Source: Litorilituus lipolyticus
Lineage (GTDB): Bacteria > Pseudomonadota > Gammaproteobacteria > Enterobacterales > Alteromonadaceae
Length of the DNA: 64,000 nt
Direction of reading: 5' to 3'
NCBI RefSeq assembly: GCF_006439335.1
Contig: NZ_SAWY01000036.1
Span: forward strand, 356-64,355
Part shown: positions 9,357 to 19,433 of the stretch, piece by piece
Layout of the letters: the number at the start of each line of letters is the position of its first letter
How positions within the stretch are numbered: the stretch's first letter is position 1
Notes under the pieces: model-generated
What the model was told of the DNA's origin: nothing
Database searches by the model: none
Seen by the model: only the letters and a program-made list of their open reading frames with translations
Position numbers and translations under genes: made by a program

Positions 9357-10511
9357 TTATGGAGCGGTAATAAGATCGTTTAATCTTGCAGGCTTTTCTG
9401 TGCGTAAAATAAGCGCCATACTTACTTGTGGATACACTTTAAAGACCATAAGTTCACCGAGTGTTTCTTCTGGCATTTTATACTCTGTCTCTTCATCGCT
9501 TACAACACGGTTCCAGCGAGGCGCCTCTATTTTATAAACAGGTCCTTTATCTGTTTTTAATACTGCAGGGCTTGGACGCTTTATTGCCATAACATCACCT
9601 AAGGCTACATTATGGTCAGTACCTTTATTTAGCATGACAACTTCTAGCTTACCAAATTCTCGACCATCACTTGCTGCTTTAATAATTGCGCCTCGAAGTG
9701 ACTCATCAGCCGCTTTCATGGTAAATACAGAAGGGAATAATTGACCTTCATGAACAGGCACAACATAATCACCACTATGAATTTCACGCTTCGCTGTAGT
9801 AACTTTTAACGTTGAAGGCTCATTATTAGCCATATTACCCGTGCGTAATGCTTGTGCTGTACCAACTAAGTTAACGTAATAACCAAGTGACTCTTCTGTT
9901 TCAGGGTCGAATAACTCTTCGCCTTTATCATAAATAGCGTAAGTTTTAGCTAATTCAACATCACGATTAACATACACTTTAAAGCCATCTACACTCATTC
10001 TGTAGCCTTCATCACTACCCACAATATGAGGTAATTCTGCGAGTTCTTCTCCGGTAAAAAAGTGATCGTATCTTAAGAAAGGCGCTACAGTTTCAAGTGG
10101 TAATAAACTAATCGCTGAATCATTTTTATCTTCTTGACGAATTTTCGGGGACCATTTAAAGCTTGGTTTTTCTTTAACCTGCTGAACTTCCTCTATAGGA
10201 GTTATAGTCTTTTCACCATCATCTTCAGCAATAACTAAAACAGGATCACCATTTTCATCTTGGGTTAACCTTAAGACATCACCTGGGTAAATTAGATGAG
10301 GGTTATTCACCTCAGGATTTAACTTCCAAAGCTTAGGCCAAAGCCAGGGTTGCTCTAGAAATACCGATGAGATATCCCAAAGGGTATCGCCCTTTTCAAC
10401 AACATAAGTTTTAGGAGCATCTTCATTAAGGGTAAGTTGATCTGCCAGTGTGATCAAAGGGTAACTGAGTACTGATAGCGTTAGTATTATTTTTTTAAGC
10501 ATAGAGCTCAT
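9357..10511 (-). CDS. LysM peptidoglycan-binding exported protein
   Basis: 384 residues. A signal peptide (to about residue 23, ending ITLADQ) is followed by one LysM domain at roughly 33-82 (KTYVVEKGDTLWDISSVFLEQPWLWPKLW..NPHLIYPGDVLRL). The remaining 300 residues have no motif I recognise. Such LysM proteins next to dprA/def are common in gammaproteobacteria and probably bind peptidoglycan in the periplasm. It is divergent from def across about 106 bases. Confidence 0.88.
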   Translation of the reverse strand: MSSMLKKIILTLSVLSYPLITLADQLTLNEDAPKTYVVEKGDTLWDISSVFLEQPWLWPKLWKLNPEVNNPHLIYPGDVLRLTQDENGDPVLVIAEDDGEKTITPIEEVQQVKEKPSFKWSPKIRQEDKNDSAISLLPLETVAPFLRYDHFFTGEELAELPHIVGSDEGYRMSVDGFKVYVNRDVELAKTYAIYDKGEELFDPETEESLGYYVNLVGTAQALRTGNMANNEPSTLKVTTAKREIHSGDYVVPVHEGQLFPSVFTMKAADESLRGAIIKAASDGREFGKLEVVMLNKGTDHNVALGDVMAIKRPSPAVLKTDKGPVYKIEAPRWNRVVSDEETEYKMPEETLGELMVFKVYPQVSMALILRTEKPARLNDLITAP

Positions 10512-10617
10512 TCCTTTTTAATGCTTTTACTGTAAAGCACTATGATTAATGTAATTTAATGGCTAAAATTAGAACATAACACTCTAGATGAATTATCGCT
10601 AATTCTTTTAACAAAAT

Positions 10618-11133
10618 ATGACTATTTTAACCGTTTTACGTTTTCCTGATCCGCGCTTACGCACAAAAGCACAACCTGTAACTGAAATAACTGAAGCTAC
10701 AGCCACTATTATAGACGATATGTTGGCAACAATGTATGAAGAAAAAGGTGTTGGTCTTGCGGCAACACAAGTAGATATTCACCAGCGCATTGTTGTTATG
10801 GACACCTCTGAAGAAAGTAACTCGCCAGTTGTCTTAATTAACCCGGAAATTATAGCTAAAAGTAATGAGAAACTAATCAATGAGGAAGGTTGTTTATCAG
10901 TGCCTGGCACATATGCCAAAGTAGATAGACATGAAGCATGTACAGTAAAAGCGCAAGATGGATCAGGTAAGGAATTCACAATTAATGCCACGGGTTTACA
11001 AAGTATTTGTATTCAGCATGAAATAGACCACCTTAATGGGGTGTTATTTGTTGATTACCTTTCACCACTTAAGCGTCAGCGCATTAAAACAAAGCTTGAA
11101 AAAGAAGCACGTTTAAACAGAGCAAACTCGTAA
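10618..11133 (+). CDS. def: Peptide deformylase
   Basis: 171 residues. It removes the formyl group from nascent N-terminal formyl-methionine. All three metal-site motifs are present: [10 protein letters not shown] (here with T before Q), EEGCLSVP with the cysteine ligand, and QHEIDHLNG with both histidines and catalytic Glu. First gene of a def-fmt-rsmB-trkA series, in the same order as E. coli. Confidence 0.98.
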   Translation: MTILTVLRFPDPRLRTKAQPVTEITEATATIIDDMLATMYEEKGVGLAATQVDIHQRIVVMDTSEESNSPVVLINPEIIAKSNEKLINEEGCLSVPGTYAKVDRHEACTVKAQDGSGKEFTINATGLQSICIQHEIDHLNGVLFVDYLSPLKRQRIKTKLEKEARLNRANS

Positions 11134-11165
11134 GTTAGTACTTACAATATTATTAGGAAAATACC

Positions 11166-12149
11166 TTGTCTACACCATTGAATATTATTTTTGCTGGCAC
11201 ACCTGATTTTGCCGCTCAACATTTGGCTGCATTAATTAACAGTCACCACAATATAGTTGCTGTTTACTGCCCTCCTGATAAACCTGCAGGACGTGGGAAA
11301 AAATTAACCGCTTGTGCGACAAAACTGTTAGCAACTGAACATAACTTACCTGTTGAACAACCAAAAAATTTTAAAGAGCTTTCGGCTCAGCAAACGTTAG
11401 CAGGTTATAACGCAGATATTATGGTGGTAGTGGCCTATGGCTTATTGTTACCAGAAGTTATTTTATCAACGCCAAAGTTAGGTTGTATTAATGTGCATGG
11501 CTCATTATTACCCAAATGGCGAGGTGCAGCACCAATTCAACGTTCTTTAGAAGCCGGAGATATTGAAACTGGCGTTACCATAATGCAAATGGACAAAGGG
11601 CTAGATACGGGCGATATGATTTTAAAATCAACCTGCAACATTAGCGAGAACGATACTAGCGCCAGCCTTTATGAAAAACTCGCTCAACTTGGCCCGAAAG
11701 CACTACTAGAAACACTTGATATTATGGCAGCGCCAAGTTTTGATGCGATAAAACACAATACGGTTCAAGATAATGTACAAGCAACCTATGCACACAAGCT
11801 TGATAAAGCTGAAGCAGAGTTGGACTGGCAGCTTGATGCAGCGACACTTAATCGTAAAATACGTGCCTATATTCCATGGCCAGTAGCCCAGTTCACTTTT
11901 ACGGAAGAAAATGAAAAACAGCACAGGATTCGTGTATGGTCAGCAGCAGCAGAACAATACTCAGGCAAAGAAACTGCTGGCACAATACTCAGTGCAGATA
12001 AAGCAGGGATTCTTGTCGCCACCAATAACTCGGCTATTCGTTTACTGAAACTACAGTTACCGGGCAAGAAGCCACTAACAGTAGCGGAACTATTAAATGG
12101 CCGTAGTGAATGGTTCCAAGTTGGTAATAACATTAATGGCTTAATCTAG
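11166..12149 (+). CDS. fmt: Methionyl-tRNA formyltransferase
   Basis: 327 residues. It formylates initiator Met-tRNA using 10-formyl-THF. N-terminal IIFAGTPDFAAQHL and catalytic INVHGSLLPKWRGAAPIQRS are intact, followed by a C-terminal OB-like tRNA-binding domain. The start is TTG at 11166 with AGGA about seven bases upstream; the alternative TTG at 11178 would cut into the first strand. It lies 32 bases after def. Confidence 0.97.
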   Translation: MSTPLNIIFAGTPDFAAQHLAALINSHHNIVAVYCPPDKPAGRGKKLTACATKLLATEHNLPVEQPKNFKELSAQQTLAGYNADIMVVVAYGLLLPEVILSTPKLGCINVHGSLLPKWRGAAPIQRSLEAGDIETGVTIMQMDKGLDTGDMILKSTCNISENDTSASLYEKLAQLGPKALLETLDIMAAPSFDAIKHNTVQDNVQATYAHKLDKAEAELDWQLDAATLNRKIRAYIPWPVAQFTFTEENEKQHRIRVWSAAAEQYSGKETAGTILSADKAGILVATNNSAIRLLKLQLPGKKPLTVAELLNGRSEWFQVGNNINGLI

Positions 12150-12156
12150 GTAAACA

Positions 12157-13455
12157 ATGTCAAAGAATATTAGAGCATTAGCAGCAAAGTGTTGTTACAG
12201 CGTCATTGATCAAGGCCGTAGCCTTAGTGATGAATTACCAAAACAACAAGACAAACTCGAAGGTAAAGACAAAGGTCTGTTACAAGAAATATGCTACGGC
12301 GTACTTCGCTACCTTCCTGAGTTAGAACATGACGTTAGGCAATTAATGGAAAAACCTCTCACGGGTAAACAACGGGTTTTCCATTTCCTATTAATTGTTG
12401 GTGTCTATCAAATAAAATATATGCGAATACCTGATCACGCCGCTGTTAGTGAAACAGTTGCAGCTACCAGTGTATTAAAAAACCGACACATGAAAGCACT
12501 AGTTAATGGTGTATTACGTAATTTTGTTAGGCAACAGAGTGCAGAAAAACCAGACAATTCAGCATTAGCTGATGCGGTAAATTTTAACCATCCCGGTTGG
12601 TTTATTAAAAAACTAAAGCTTGGCTACCCTAAACAGTGGCAAAGTATTTTATCTGCCAACCAAGTAAAGCCACCAATGTGGTTACGTGTTAATCAACAAG
12701 TCAAAACGCCTGAAAACTATCTGAGTTTATTGGCTGATAGTGATATAGCTGTTAAAACTATCGACCCTCTCTCTCATGCCATTGAATTAGCTCGACCCAT
12801 TGATGTGCTAAAATTACCTGGTTTTAACGAGGGTTGGGTTTCTGTACAAGATGCTGCGGCACAACAGGCGGCTAGATTATTAGACTGTAAAACTGACGAT
12901 GTTGTTCTAGATTGTTGCGCAGCACCTGGTGGCAAAACATGTCATGTGCTTGAAACAACACCCAATATCGCTTCAATGACCGCCATTGATATTGAAGAAG
13001 CAAGGCTAGAACGAGTCAAAGAAAACCTAACAAGATTGAAACTAAATGCTAACGTAATTACTGCTGATGCAGCCAATCCGAATGCGTGGTGGGATGGACA
13101 GTTATATGATCGTATATTGCTAGATGCACCTTGTTCTGGTACAGGCGTTATTCGACGCCATCCTGACATTAAGTGGTTAAGAAAATCGAGCGATATTGAT
13201 GCTTTAGTTGTTTTGCAGCAACAAATACTAAAAAGCATATGGTCACTTTTAAAGCCTGGTGGTACTTTACTCTATGCTACTTGTAGTATATTACCTGAAG
13301 AAAACAGCCAGCAAATAGCTAAATTCATTCAAGACAATACTGATGCGCAATTAATCGCTATTACCGATGAAGAAGATGATATCGGCTGGCAGTTATTACC
13401 AGATGATAAAAATATGGATGGTTTTTATTACGCTAAGCTGATAAAAAAACAATAA
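12157..13455 (+). CDS. rsmB: 16S rRNA (cytosine-967 C5) methyltransferase RsmB
   Basis: 432 residues. An N-terminal NusB-like RNA-binding region comes first, then a SAM-dependent methyltransferase domain. Visible are VQDAAAQQAARLL, the SAM-binding LDCCAAPGGKTCHVLE, DAPCSGTGVIRRHPDIKW with one catalytic-site cysteine, and YATCSILPEEN with the other. Seven bases after fmt. Confidence 0.97.
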   Translation: MSKNIRALAAKCCYSVIDQGRSLSDELPKQQDKLEGKDKGLLQEICYGVLRYLPELEHDVRQLMEKPLTGKQRVFHFLLIVGVYQIKYMRIPDHAAVSETVAATSVLKNRHMKALVNGVLRNFVRQQSAEKPDNSALADAVNFNHPGWFIKKLKLGYPKQWQSILSANQVKPPMWLRVNQQVKTPENYLSLLADSDIAVKTIDPLSHAIELARPIDVLKLPGFNEGWVSVQDAAAQQAARLLDCKTDDVVLDCCAAPGGKTCHVLETTPNIASMTAIDIEEARLERVKENLTRLKLNANVITADAANPNAWWDGQLYDRILLDAPCSGTGVIRRHPDIKWLRKSSDIDALVVLQQQILKSIWSLLKPGGTLLYATCSILPEENSQQIAKFIQDNTDAQLIAITDEEDDIGWQLLPDDKNMDGFYYAKLIKKQ

Positions 13456-13500
13456 CTCGGCAAAGTTTTTGCTCCATTTAAACGAGAACAATAAAAACAA

Positions 13501-14877
13501 ATGAAAATTATCATAGTAGGTGCTGGTCAAGTTGGCGGCACATTAGCCGAAAATCTAGTAGGTGAAAACAATGACATTTCGGTTGTTGATATTGACGCCG
13601 AAAAGTTACGTAACCTGCAAGATAAAATGGATTTGCAAGTTGTCGCTGGTCAAGGTTATTACCCCGACGTATTAAAAAATGCCGGCGGCGAAGATGCTGA
13701 TATGGTGATAGCAGTTACTAGTGACGATGCAACCAACATGATCACTTGTCAAATTTGCTCTTCATTATTTAATACTCACAAGAAAATAGCGCGAATACGC
13801 TCCAACCAAGTATTAAAGTATTCTGACGAGTTATTTCATAAAAAAGAAATCCCTGTTGACCATATCATCGCACCTGAACAATTAGTTACTCGTGATATTG
13901 CGCGTCTTATTGATTACCCGGGTGCACTGCAAGTTCTTGAGTTTGCTCAAGGTAAAGTCAGCTTAGTTGCGGTAAAAGCTTATTATGGAGGTCTGCTCGT
14001 CGGTCACGCTCTATCCACCTTAAAAGATCACATACCTAATGTTGATACACGGGTGGCAGCTATTTATCGAAATGGTAAACCTATCAGACCTCTTGGCACA
14101 ACGGTAATCGAAGCAGATGACGAAGTATTCTTTATTGCCGCAAGTATTCATATACGTGCAGTAATGAATGAATTACAAAAACTAGAACCCGCCTACAAGC
14201 GTATTATGATAGCGGGCGGTGGTAATATTGGTGCCGGTTTAGCAAGAATATTAGAGAAAAATCATCAAGTAAAACTGATAGAGCGCTCAGCTAAGCGCGC
14301 AGAACAACTAACTTCTGAACTCAATGATACTTTAGTTTTTCAAGGTGACTCTTCCGATCAAGAGTTATTAAACGAAGAAGGCATTGATCAATTTGATGTT
14401 TTCATTGCGGTTACCAATGACGATGAAGCCAATATTATGTCCTCATTACTAGCCAAACGTTTAGGTGTTCGAAAAACTATGGTGCTTATTCAACGTGATG
14501 CATACATAGATCTCGTTCACGGCAGTACTATTGATATAGCAATTTCACCACAACAGGCCACAATCTCAGCACTGTTAACTCATGTGAGACGCGGCACTAT
14601 AGATAATGTTTATAGCTTACGTGGTGGTGCCGCAGAGTCTATTGAAATTGTTGCCAAGGGTGATGAAAAATCATCAAAAGTAGTCGGTCGAGCAATTAAA
14701 TCAATCAAGCTACCACCTGGTACAACGATTGGTGCCATTGTCCGTGGTAACGAAGTGCTAATTGCTCACTCAAACACCTTAATTAGAGAAGAAGATCACG
14801 TGATTTTATTTCTAGTGAATAAACGTTACATAACTGACGTTGAGAAACTCTTTCAAGTAAGTGCTATTTATTTTTAA
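13501..14877 (+). CDS. trkA: Trk potassium uptake regulatory subunit TrkA
   Basis: 458 residues, exactly the E. coli TrkA length. Two RCK modules are present, each beginning with a Rossmann nucleotide-binding motif: [17 protein letters not shown] at residue 2 and [17 protein letters not shown] near residue 235. Each is followed by a TrkA-C domain. It binds NAD(H)/ATP and gates TrkH in the inner membrane. The TrkH partner is encoded 3 kb away on the other strand (17952-19403). Confidence 0.98.
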   Translation: MKIIIVGAGQVGGTLAENLVGENNDISVVDIDAEKLRNLQDKMDLQVVAGQGYYPDVLKNAGGEDADMVIAVTSDDATNMITCQICSSLFNTHKKIARIRSNQVLKYSDELFHKKEIPVDHIIAPEQLVTRDIARLIDYPGALQVLEFAQGKVSLVAVKAYYGGLLVGHALSTLKDHIPNVDTRVAAIYRNGKPIRPLGTTVIEADDEVFFIAASIHIRAVMNELQKLEPAYKRIMIAGGGNIGAGLARILEKNHQVKLIERSAKRAEQLTSELNDTLVFQGDSSDQELLNEEGIDQFDVFIAVTNDDEANIMSSLLAKRLGVRKTMVLIQRDAYIDLVHGSTIDIAISPQQATISALLTHVRRGTIDNVYSLRGGAAESIEIVAKGDEKSSKVVGRAIKSIKLPPGTTIGAIVRGNEVLIAHSNTLIREEDHVILFLVNKRYITDVEKLFQVSAIYF

Positions 14878-14895
14878 CACTTTTTAAATAAATTC

Positions 14896-14934
14896 TTACA
14901 GCTATTACCTTATTTTTAAGATGAATAGCTGTAA
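14896..14934 (+). terminator. Hairpin after trkA, possible terminator
   Basis: Perfect 11-bp inverted repeat TTACAGCTATT (14896-14906) / AATAGCTGTAA (14924-14934) with a 17-base AT-rich loop, 19 bases past the trkA stop. No T-run follows, so a regulatory hairpin is equally possible. Confidence 0.4.
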
Positions 14935-14981
14935 TAATATCCCTTTAATCTCATGACAATTCATCATAAAAAGGGATGTTT

Positions 14982-17873
14982 ATGCAATTTAGCAAAACCC
15001 TCAAAGCAATTAGTTTAGCTCTTTTTGCTAGCTCAAGTTATGCTCAAGCCGACCAATTAGACAACACAAAGAATTGGCAAACTTTCGAAACTGAGAACTT
15101 CCGCGTTCATTTTACTCCCGAATATGAAAAGTGGGCATTATCAAGTGCGCGCGAAATGGAAGCCGTTCGCACATTAGTAGAACAGCAACAAGGCAGAGTT
15201 TTATCAGAAAAAGTAGACGCCTATATCATTGACCCTCTTAATGCTGCCAATGGTTTTGCCGTACCATTAAGTCACAAACCATATATGGCTTTATTCGCAA
15301 CACCACCAATGTCTGATAGTGTTATTTCAAACTCAACCGGTTGGCAACAGTTATTAGTGCTCCACGAGTATGTTCATTTAGTCCACCTTGCTCAGAAAAG
15401 TCGCTCAAATATCCGTAGTAAAATTGCGGGTTGGTATGATCTCTATGACGCCAGCCAAATTAAAGGGGAGCGTTGGGTAGCAGAAGGCTACGCAACCTTA
15501 CTAGAATCTAAAATGACTGGCCGTGGCAGATTGTACAACAATTATGTTGAATCAATACTGCAGCAATTTGCCCGCCAAGGTGCCCTGCCCTCATACAGCC
15601 AACTTAGTAATATCAATAACGATTTTATGTCAGGCTCAATGGCGTACTTAGTCGGTGTTAGATACCTACAGTGGTTAGAAGAAAACTATGGTGAAGATAC
15701 ACTAGATGCCGTTTGGACCCGTTGGACAGCAGTAAAAAACCGTACATTTAATCAAGCATTTAATGGTGTTTTTCCTCAGTCCGCAAAAAGCTTATATCAA
15801 CGTTTTATTGCAGAATATACTCATCAGGCACTACAAAAAGAAGCACACTATCCTGAGATAGATTCGAATCTCTGGCTGGATTTATCTGGCTATGTGAGTG
15901 CGCCAAGCATTAGTCCTAATGGCGAACATTTAGCTGTTGTCGAAAAAACACGTAATGATGAAGAGACAAAAGTGTCTCTTCACGTTTATAAAACCGAAGA
16001 AAATGCCGAAGCTAAAAAAGAATTTAATGAAGAAGTAGCTAAGATACTCAAAGATGACCCTAAGGATATTGCAGCAAAAGCACCCAAAGTTTTTAAGCGT
16101 AAGCAAGCCTATAGTTTACATCAAACCAATAGTCGGGGCATCAATGATCCGCGATGGCTTGATGATGACCATATAGTATACCGCTCTACCAGTTTATCGA
16201 GTGCCAACGAGTTTCACCAAGACTTATTTATATGGCAACTATCAAGCAATACCGTCACCCAATTAACCAGAGAGCAAAATCTAAGACGATTTGATATCGC
16301 GGATAATGGCCAAACAATTTACGCAGAACGAAACCGTTATGGTAAATCACAGTTAGTTAAACTATCGCTCAATACAAATAAAGAGGCGAGCATTGAGAGT
16401 GAATTAACAGCCGCAAGTTTGCACCATGTATATGATTTTCCGCGCATTAGCCCTGATCAACAACAACTTGCTTATCTTGTTAGCTCACTAAATAATAAAT
16501 GGTCTTTAAAAATCAAAAACATCTTAACAGGTAAAATAGCAACCGTACCAGTACCTGAGAACTATCAGTTCTTGTCTTTTCCTGAGTGGGCAAAAGATGG
16601 TAAATCAATATTTTTCGTTGCAGGACTAGATCAGCAAACTAAGCTGTATCAATACGACTTTACCGTTAAAGAGCTATCATCCCTCACCTCAGGAGAACAA
16701 CCAATCACTTGGCCAGTTTTTAAGGATGAAAATGAACTATTACACCTTGCCATAAATGACAATGGCCCTGACATTTATCAATTAGCCATCGATAACGCGA
16801 ATAAAACCACCATAACAGATACAACTACCAATGCCTCTGTAACAAGTAGCTTAGCTTCTTCTTATAAACTAGAAGCTGCAGATATCATTGTGGATTCTTC
16901 TATTGGTGAGCAATCTAATTATGGTGTTGGACCTCAGCAAGGCACTATCACCCTAGGTGGAAACTTTTATTCTGCGAGTTCGACAATGCTTGAGTTGGGA
17001 TATAAAAGTGGTGATGTACTTGGTCGTTTCGATTGGCAAGCTCATATTAGCCAAGACTTTTCGAGTAATATTCTTTCTGGCGGTTCTGCCAGTGTTCGTT
17101 GGCATGGCTGGCCAGTGAAGTTACTCGCTCATGGTTATCAATTTAAACTTAAAACTAACCAACAGTTTGAGGATGCAATTAATTTAGGTCACTTAAAAGA
17201 ACGGGGTTTATTTTTTGAAGCCAGTTATCCCATGCAATTTGAGACATTAAAACTTAATGGCTTTGTTCAAGGAAAAGTTGCCAAAACGGCTAGTTTTGAT
17301 AGTCACTATTTTTCAGTAGGCTTGCAACAAAGCTGGTCTTTAGATAAGCAAAACTGGGCTTTACATCAACAATTCAATACTACCTTTTTACAGGGTGAAG
17401 ATGACTTCTCTCAGCAAATCTCTGATTCATCATACCAAGGTAATAATGGTGAATTTGACATGAACGCTCACTTTAAAGGTTATGGCCTAGGTGTCTCATA
17501 TCTGTGGGCAAATCGTAGCAGTGAAGCAGGTAATATACTTTCTTTGGGCGGTTATTCAGCCTCTCTCATACAAGAGAAAGCTCATTTGAATAAATTATTA
17601 ACACCTGAACTGGCTTTTTATAGCCAACAAGCCAACGACTATGAGCAAATGCAAGCATATATTCCGGTAAGTATTGGTAAGGTTTTTTATCGTCGTCATA
17701 AAATGGATAAACAAGAAGTTATAGATAGTTATGGCTTCACAGGAACCATTCATAACGACTTTGGTTTTACTGGCATAACGGATTTAGTCATTAATTACGG
17801 CGTTGCACAAGTAAACCCTGAAAATCAAAAGTCAGATACTCAAGGTTGGATTGGGATAAGCCACCAATTTTAA
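14982..17873 (+). CDS. Exported gluzincin-like metalloprotease with beta-propeller and barrel-like C-terminus
   Basis: 963 residues from the ATG at 14982. The AAGGG at 14971-14975 suits this ATG and is too close to the ATG at 14976. A signal peptide ends near SSSYAQA. HEYVH (128-132) is a zinc HExxH motif, with the third ligand candidate Glu168 in WVAEGYATLLES 36 residues later, the gluzincin pattern. The middle third has repeated blocks of PD40/WD40-like propeller style (APSISPNGEHLAVVE, FPRISPDQQQLAYLV, FPEWAKDGKSIFFVAG). The last 300 residues are strand-rich with many glycines and end in GWIGISHQF, resembling an outer-membrane barrel. Function unknown; a surface-exposed or periplasm-facing peptidase is inferred. 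Confidence 0.75.
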   Translation: MQFSKTLKAISLALFASSSYAQADQLDNTKNWQTFETENFRVHFTPEYEKWALSSAREMEAVRTLVEQQQGRVLSEKVDAYIIDPLNAANGFAVPLSHKPYMALFATPPMSDSVISNSTGWQQLLVLHEYVHLVHLAQKSRSNIRSKIAGWYDLYDASQIKGERWVAEGYATLLESKMTGRGRLYNNYVESILQQFARQGALPSYSQLSNINNDFMSGSMAYLVGVRYLQWLEENYGEDTLDAVWTRWTAVKNRTFNQAFNGVFPQSAKSLYQRFIAEYTHQALQKEAHYPEIDSNLWLDLSGYVSAPSISPNGEHLAVVEKTRNDEETKVSLHVYKTEENAEAKKEFNEEVAKILKDDPKDIAAKAPKVFKRKQAYSLHQTNSRGINDPRWLDDDHIVYRSTSLSSANEFHQDLFIWQLSSNTVTQLTREQNLRRFDIADNGQTIYAERNRYGKSQLVKLSLNTNKEASIESELTAASLHHVYDFPRISPDQQQLAYLVSSLNNKWSLKIKNILTGKIATVPVPENYQFLSFPEWAKDGKSIFFVAGLDQQTKLYQYDFTVKELSSLTSGEQPITWPVFKDENELLHLAINDNGPDIYQLAIDNANKTTITDTTTNASVTSSLASSYKLEAADIIVDSSIGEQSNYGVGPQQGTITLGGNFYSASSTMLELGYKSGDVLGRFDWQAHISQDFSSNILSGGSASVRWHGWPVKLLAHGYQFKLKTNQQFEDAINLGHLKERGLFFEASYPMQFETLKLNGFVQGKVAKTASFDSHYFSVGLQQSWSLDKQNWALHQQFNTTFLQGEDDFSQQISDSSYQGNNGEFDMNAHFKGYGLGVSYLWANRSSEAGNILSLGGYSASLIQEKAHLNKLLTPELAFYSQQANDYEQMQAYIPVSIGKVFYRRHKMDKQEVIDSYGFTGTIHNDFGFTGITDLVINYGVAQVNPENQKSDTQGWIGISHQF

Positions 17874-17890
17874 TAAAATTAGTACTTTAT

Positions 17891-17937
17891 GCTATCTTGT
17901 ATATACAACACAACTTTACTTGTATATACAAGATAGC
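17891..17937. repeat. Perfect 18-bp inverted repeat between convergent genes
   Basis: GCTATCTTGTATATACAA (17891-17908) and its exact reverse complement (17920-17937) around an 11-base spacer. Each arm contains the 12-bp self-palindrome TTGTATATACAA. It lies between the convergent metalloprotease-like gene and trkH and may act as a bidirectional terminator, but no T-run follows on either side. Confidence 0.7.
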
Positions 17938-17951
17938 CTTCGTTATATAAA

Positions 17952-19403
17952 TTATGAGCGCCAAAAAGCTGGGGTGAACAACACTAAGAGAGTAAAAATT
18001 TCTAAACGACCAAACAACATTGCCATTATCAATACCCATTTACTCATGTCATTAATACTGGCAAAGTTTGCCGCCACTTCACCTAATCCTGGACCTAGGT
18101 TATTAATACATGCAGCAACGGCGGTAAAGGCTGTTATATCATCCATTCCTGCCGCTAATAAAAGCAACATACAGATAACAAAGACAGCAGCATAAGCTGA
18201 GAAAAAGCCCCAAACTGCCTCGACAACCCTATCAGGAAGGACTTTCTTACCTAGTTTAATACTAAAAATAGCTTTAGGGTGTACTAGTTTATTGAGTTCT
18301 CGAACACCTTGTAAATACAGTAAAACCACTCGAACAACTTTCATACCACCACCAGTACTGCCCGCACACCCGCCGATGAAACTAGAAAATATCAATAAAA
18401 TAGGAAGTAACGTTGGCCAGTCTGCAAATGAAGTTGTGGTAAAACCTGCGGTGGTGCTAATAGAAACGGATTGGAATAGTGCTTGATCTAAGGCGGTATC
18501 TTCATTTTGATAAGTACCAGAAGCCATTAAAACAAAGAAGCAAATTAATGTCAGTATAACCTGAATAGCAATAAACACCTTAAACTCAGGATCATAAAAG
18601 TAATTTTTTAACGATTTGCTTTGTACAACAGCGTAATGAAGAGCAAAATTTACCCCGGCAATAATTAAGAAGAATACACACACTAAATTAATTTGTGGAC
18701 TGTTAAAGTAGCCCATACTGGCATCATGGGTTGAAAAACCACCAATAGCAATTGTTGAAAATGAGTGACAAATAGCATCAAAGGCGCTCATGCCAGCCAG
18801 CCAATATGCAACGGCACAAGCCACGGTTAAAGATAAATAAATATACCAAAGATGTTTTGCCGTATCGGCTATCCTGGGGGTCATTTTTGAGTCTTTTACT
18901 GGACCTGGGGTTTCAGCTCGATAAAGCTGCATACCACCAATACCAAGCATAGGAAGTACAGCGACGGCTAATACAATAATCCCCATACCACCAAGCCACT
19001 GTAACTGTTGCCTGTAAAACAATACCGCGTGAGGTAATGAGTCAATGTTAGTTAAAATGGTTGCGCCTGTAGTGGTTAAACCAGAAAAAGATTCAAAAAA
19101 TGCATCTGTTGCAGATAAGTTGGGTTGCTCAAGTAAAAGTAAGGGAATGGCTGAGAAGCTAGCAAGTACAAGCCAAAATAGTACAACAATTAAAAAGCCC
19201 TCTCGCGCTCTTAAATCTGTTTTTTCATATCTGTTAGGGTACCAAGCAATAATACCGGTAAATAAGCACCATAAAAATGCCATCAAAAAAGGAACACCAC
19301 CACCATCACGATATAACATAGAGATAAGTGCTGGCGGTAACATAGTGACACTAAGCAGTGCGACCAATAACCCTAAGATCCTAATAATATTTTTATATTG
19401 CAC
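17952..19403 (-). CDS. trkH: Trk potassium uptake channel subunit TrkH
   Basis: 483 residues, matching the E. coli length. It is a polytopic inner-membrane potassium translocator with four pore-loop repeats; visible filter-like segments are SGLTTTGATI, STIAIGGFSTHD, STTAGFTTTSFADWP and NNLGPGLGEV. It pairs with TrkA. The start codon is a GTG at 19403 with a weak upstream AAGA. yigZ lies 30 bases upstream on the same strand and pepQ beyond it, so the three are likely one transcript, ending at the 18-bp inverted repeat. Confidence 0.97.
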   Translation of the reverse strand: MQYKNIIRILGLLVALLSVTMLPPALISMLYRDGGGVPFLMAFLWCLFTGIIAWYPNRYEKTDLRAREGFLIVVLFWLVLASFSAIPLLLLEQPNLSATDAFFESFSGLTTTGATILTNIDSLPHAVLFYRQQLQWLGGMGIIVLAVAVLPMLGIGGMQLYRAETPGPVKDSKMTPRIADTAKHLWYIYLSLTVACAVAYWLAGMSAFDAICHSFSTIAIGGFSTHDASMGYFNSPQINLVCVFFLIIAGVNFALHYAVVQSKSLKNYFYDPEFKVFIAIQVILTLICFFVLMASGTYQNEDTALDQALFQSVSISTTAGFTTTSFADWPTLLPILLIFSSFIGGCAGSTGGGMKVVRVVLLYLQGVRELNKLVHPKAIFSIKLGKKVLPDRVVEAVWGFFSAYAAVFVICMLLLLAAGMDDITAFTAVAACINNLGPGLGEVAANFASINDMSKWVLIMAMLFGRLEIFTLLVLFTPAFWRS

Positions 19404-19433
19404 GGTTATTCTTTTTTACTTTAATGAATATAT

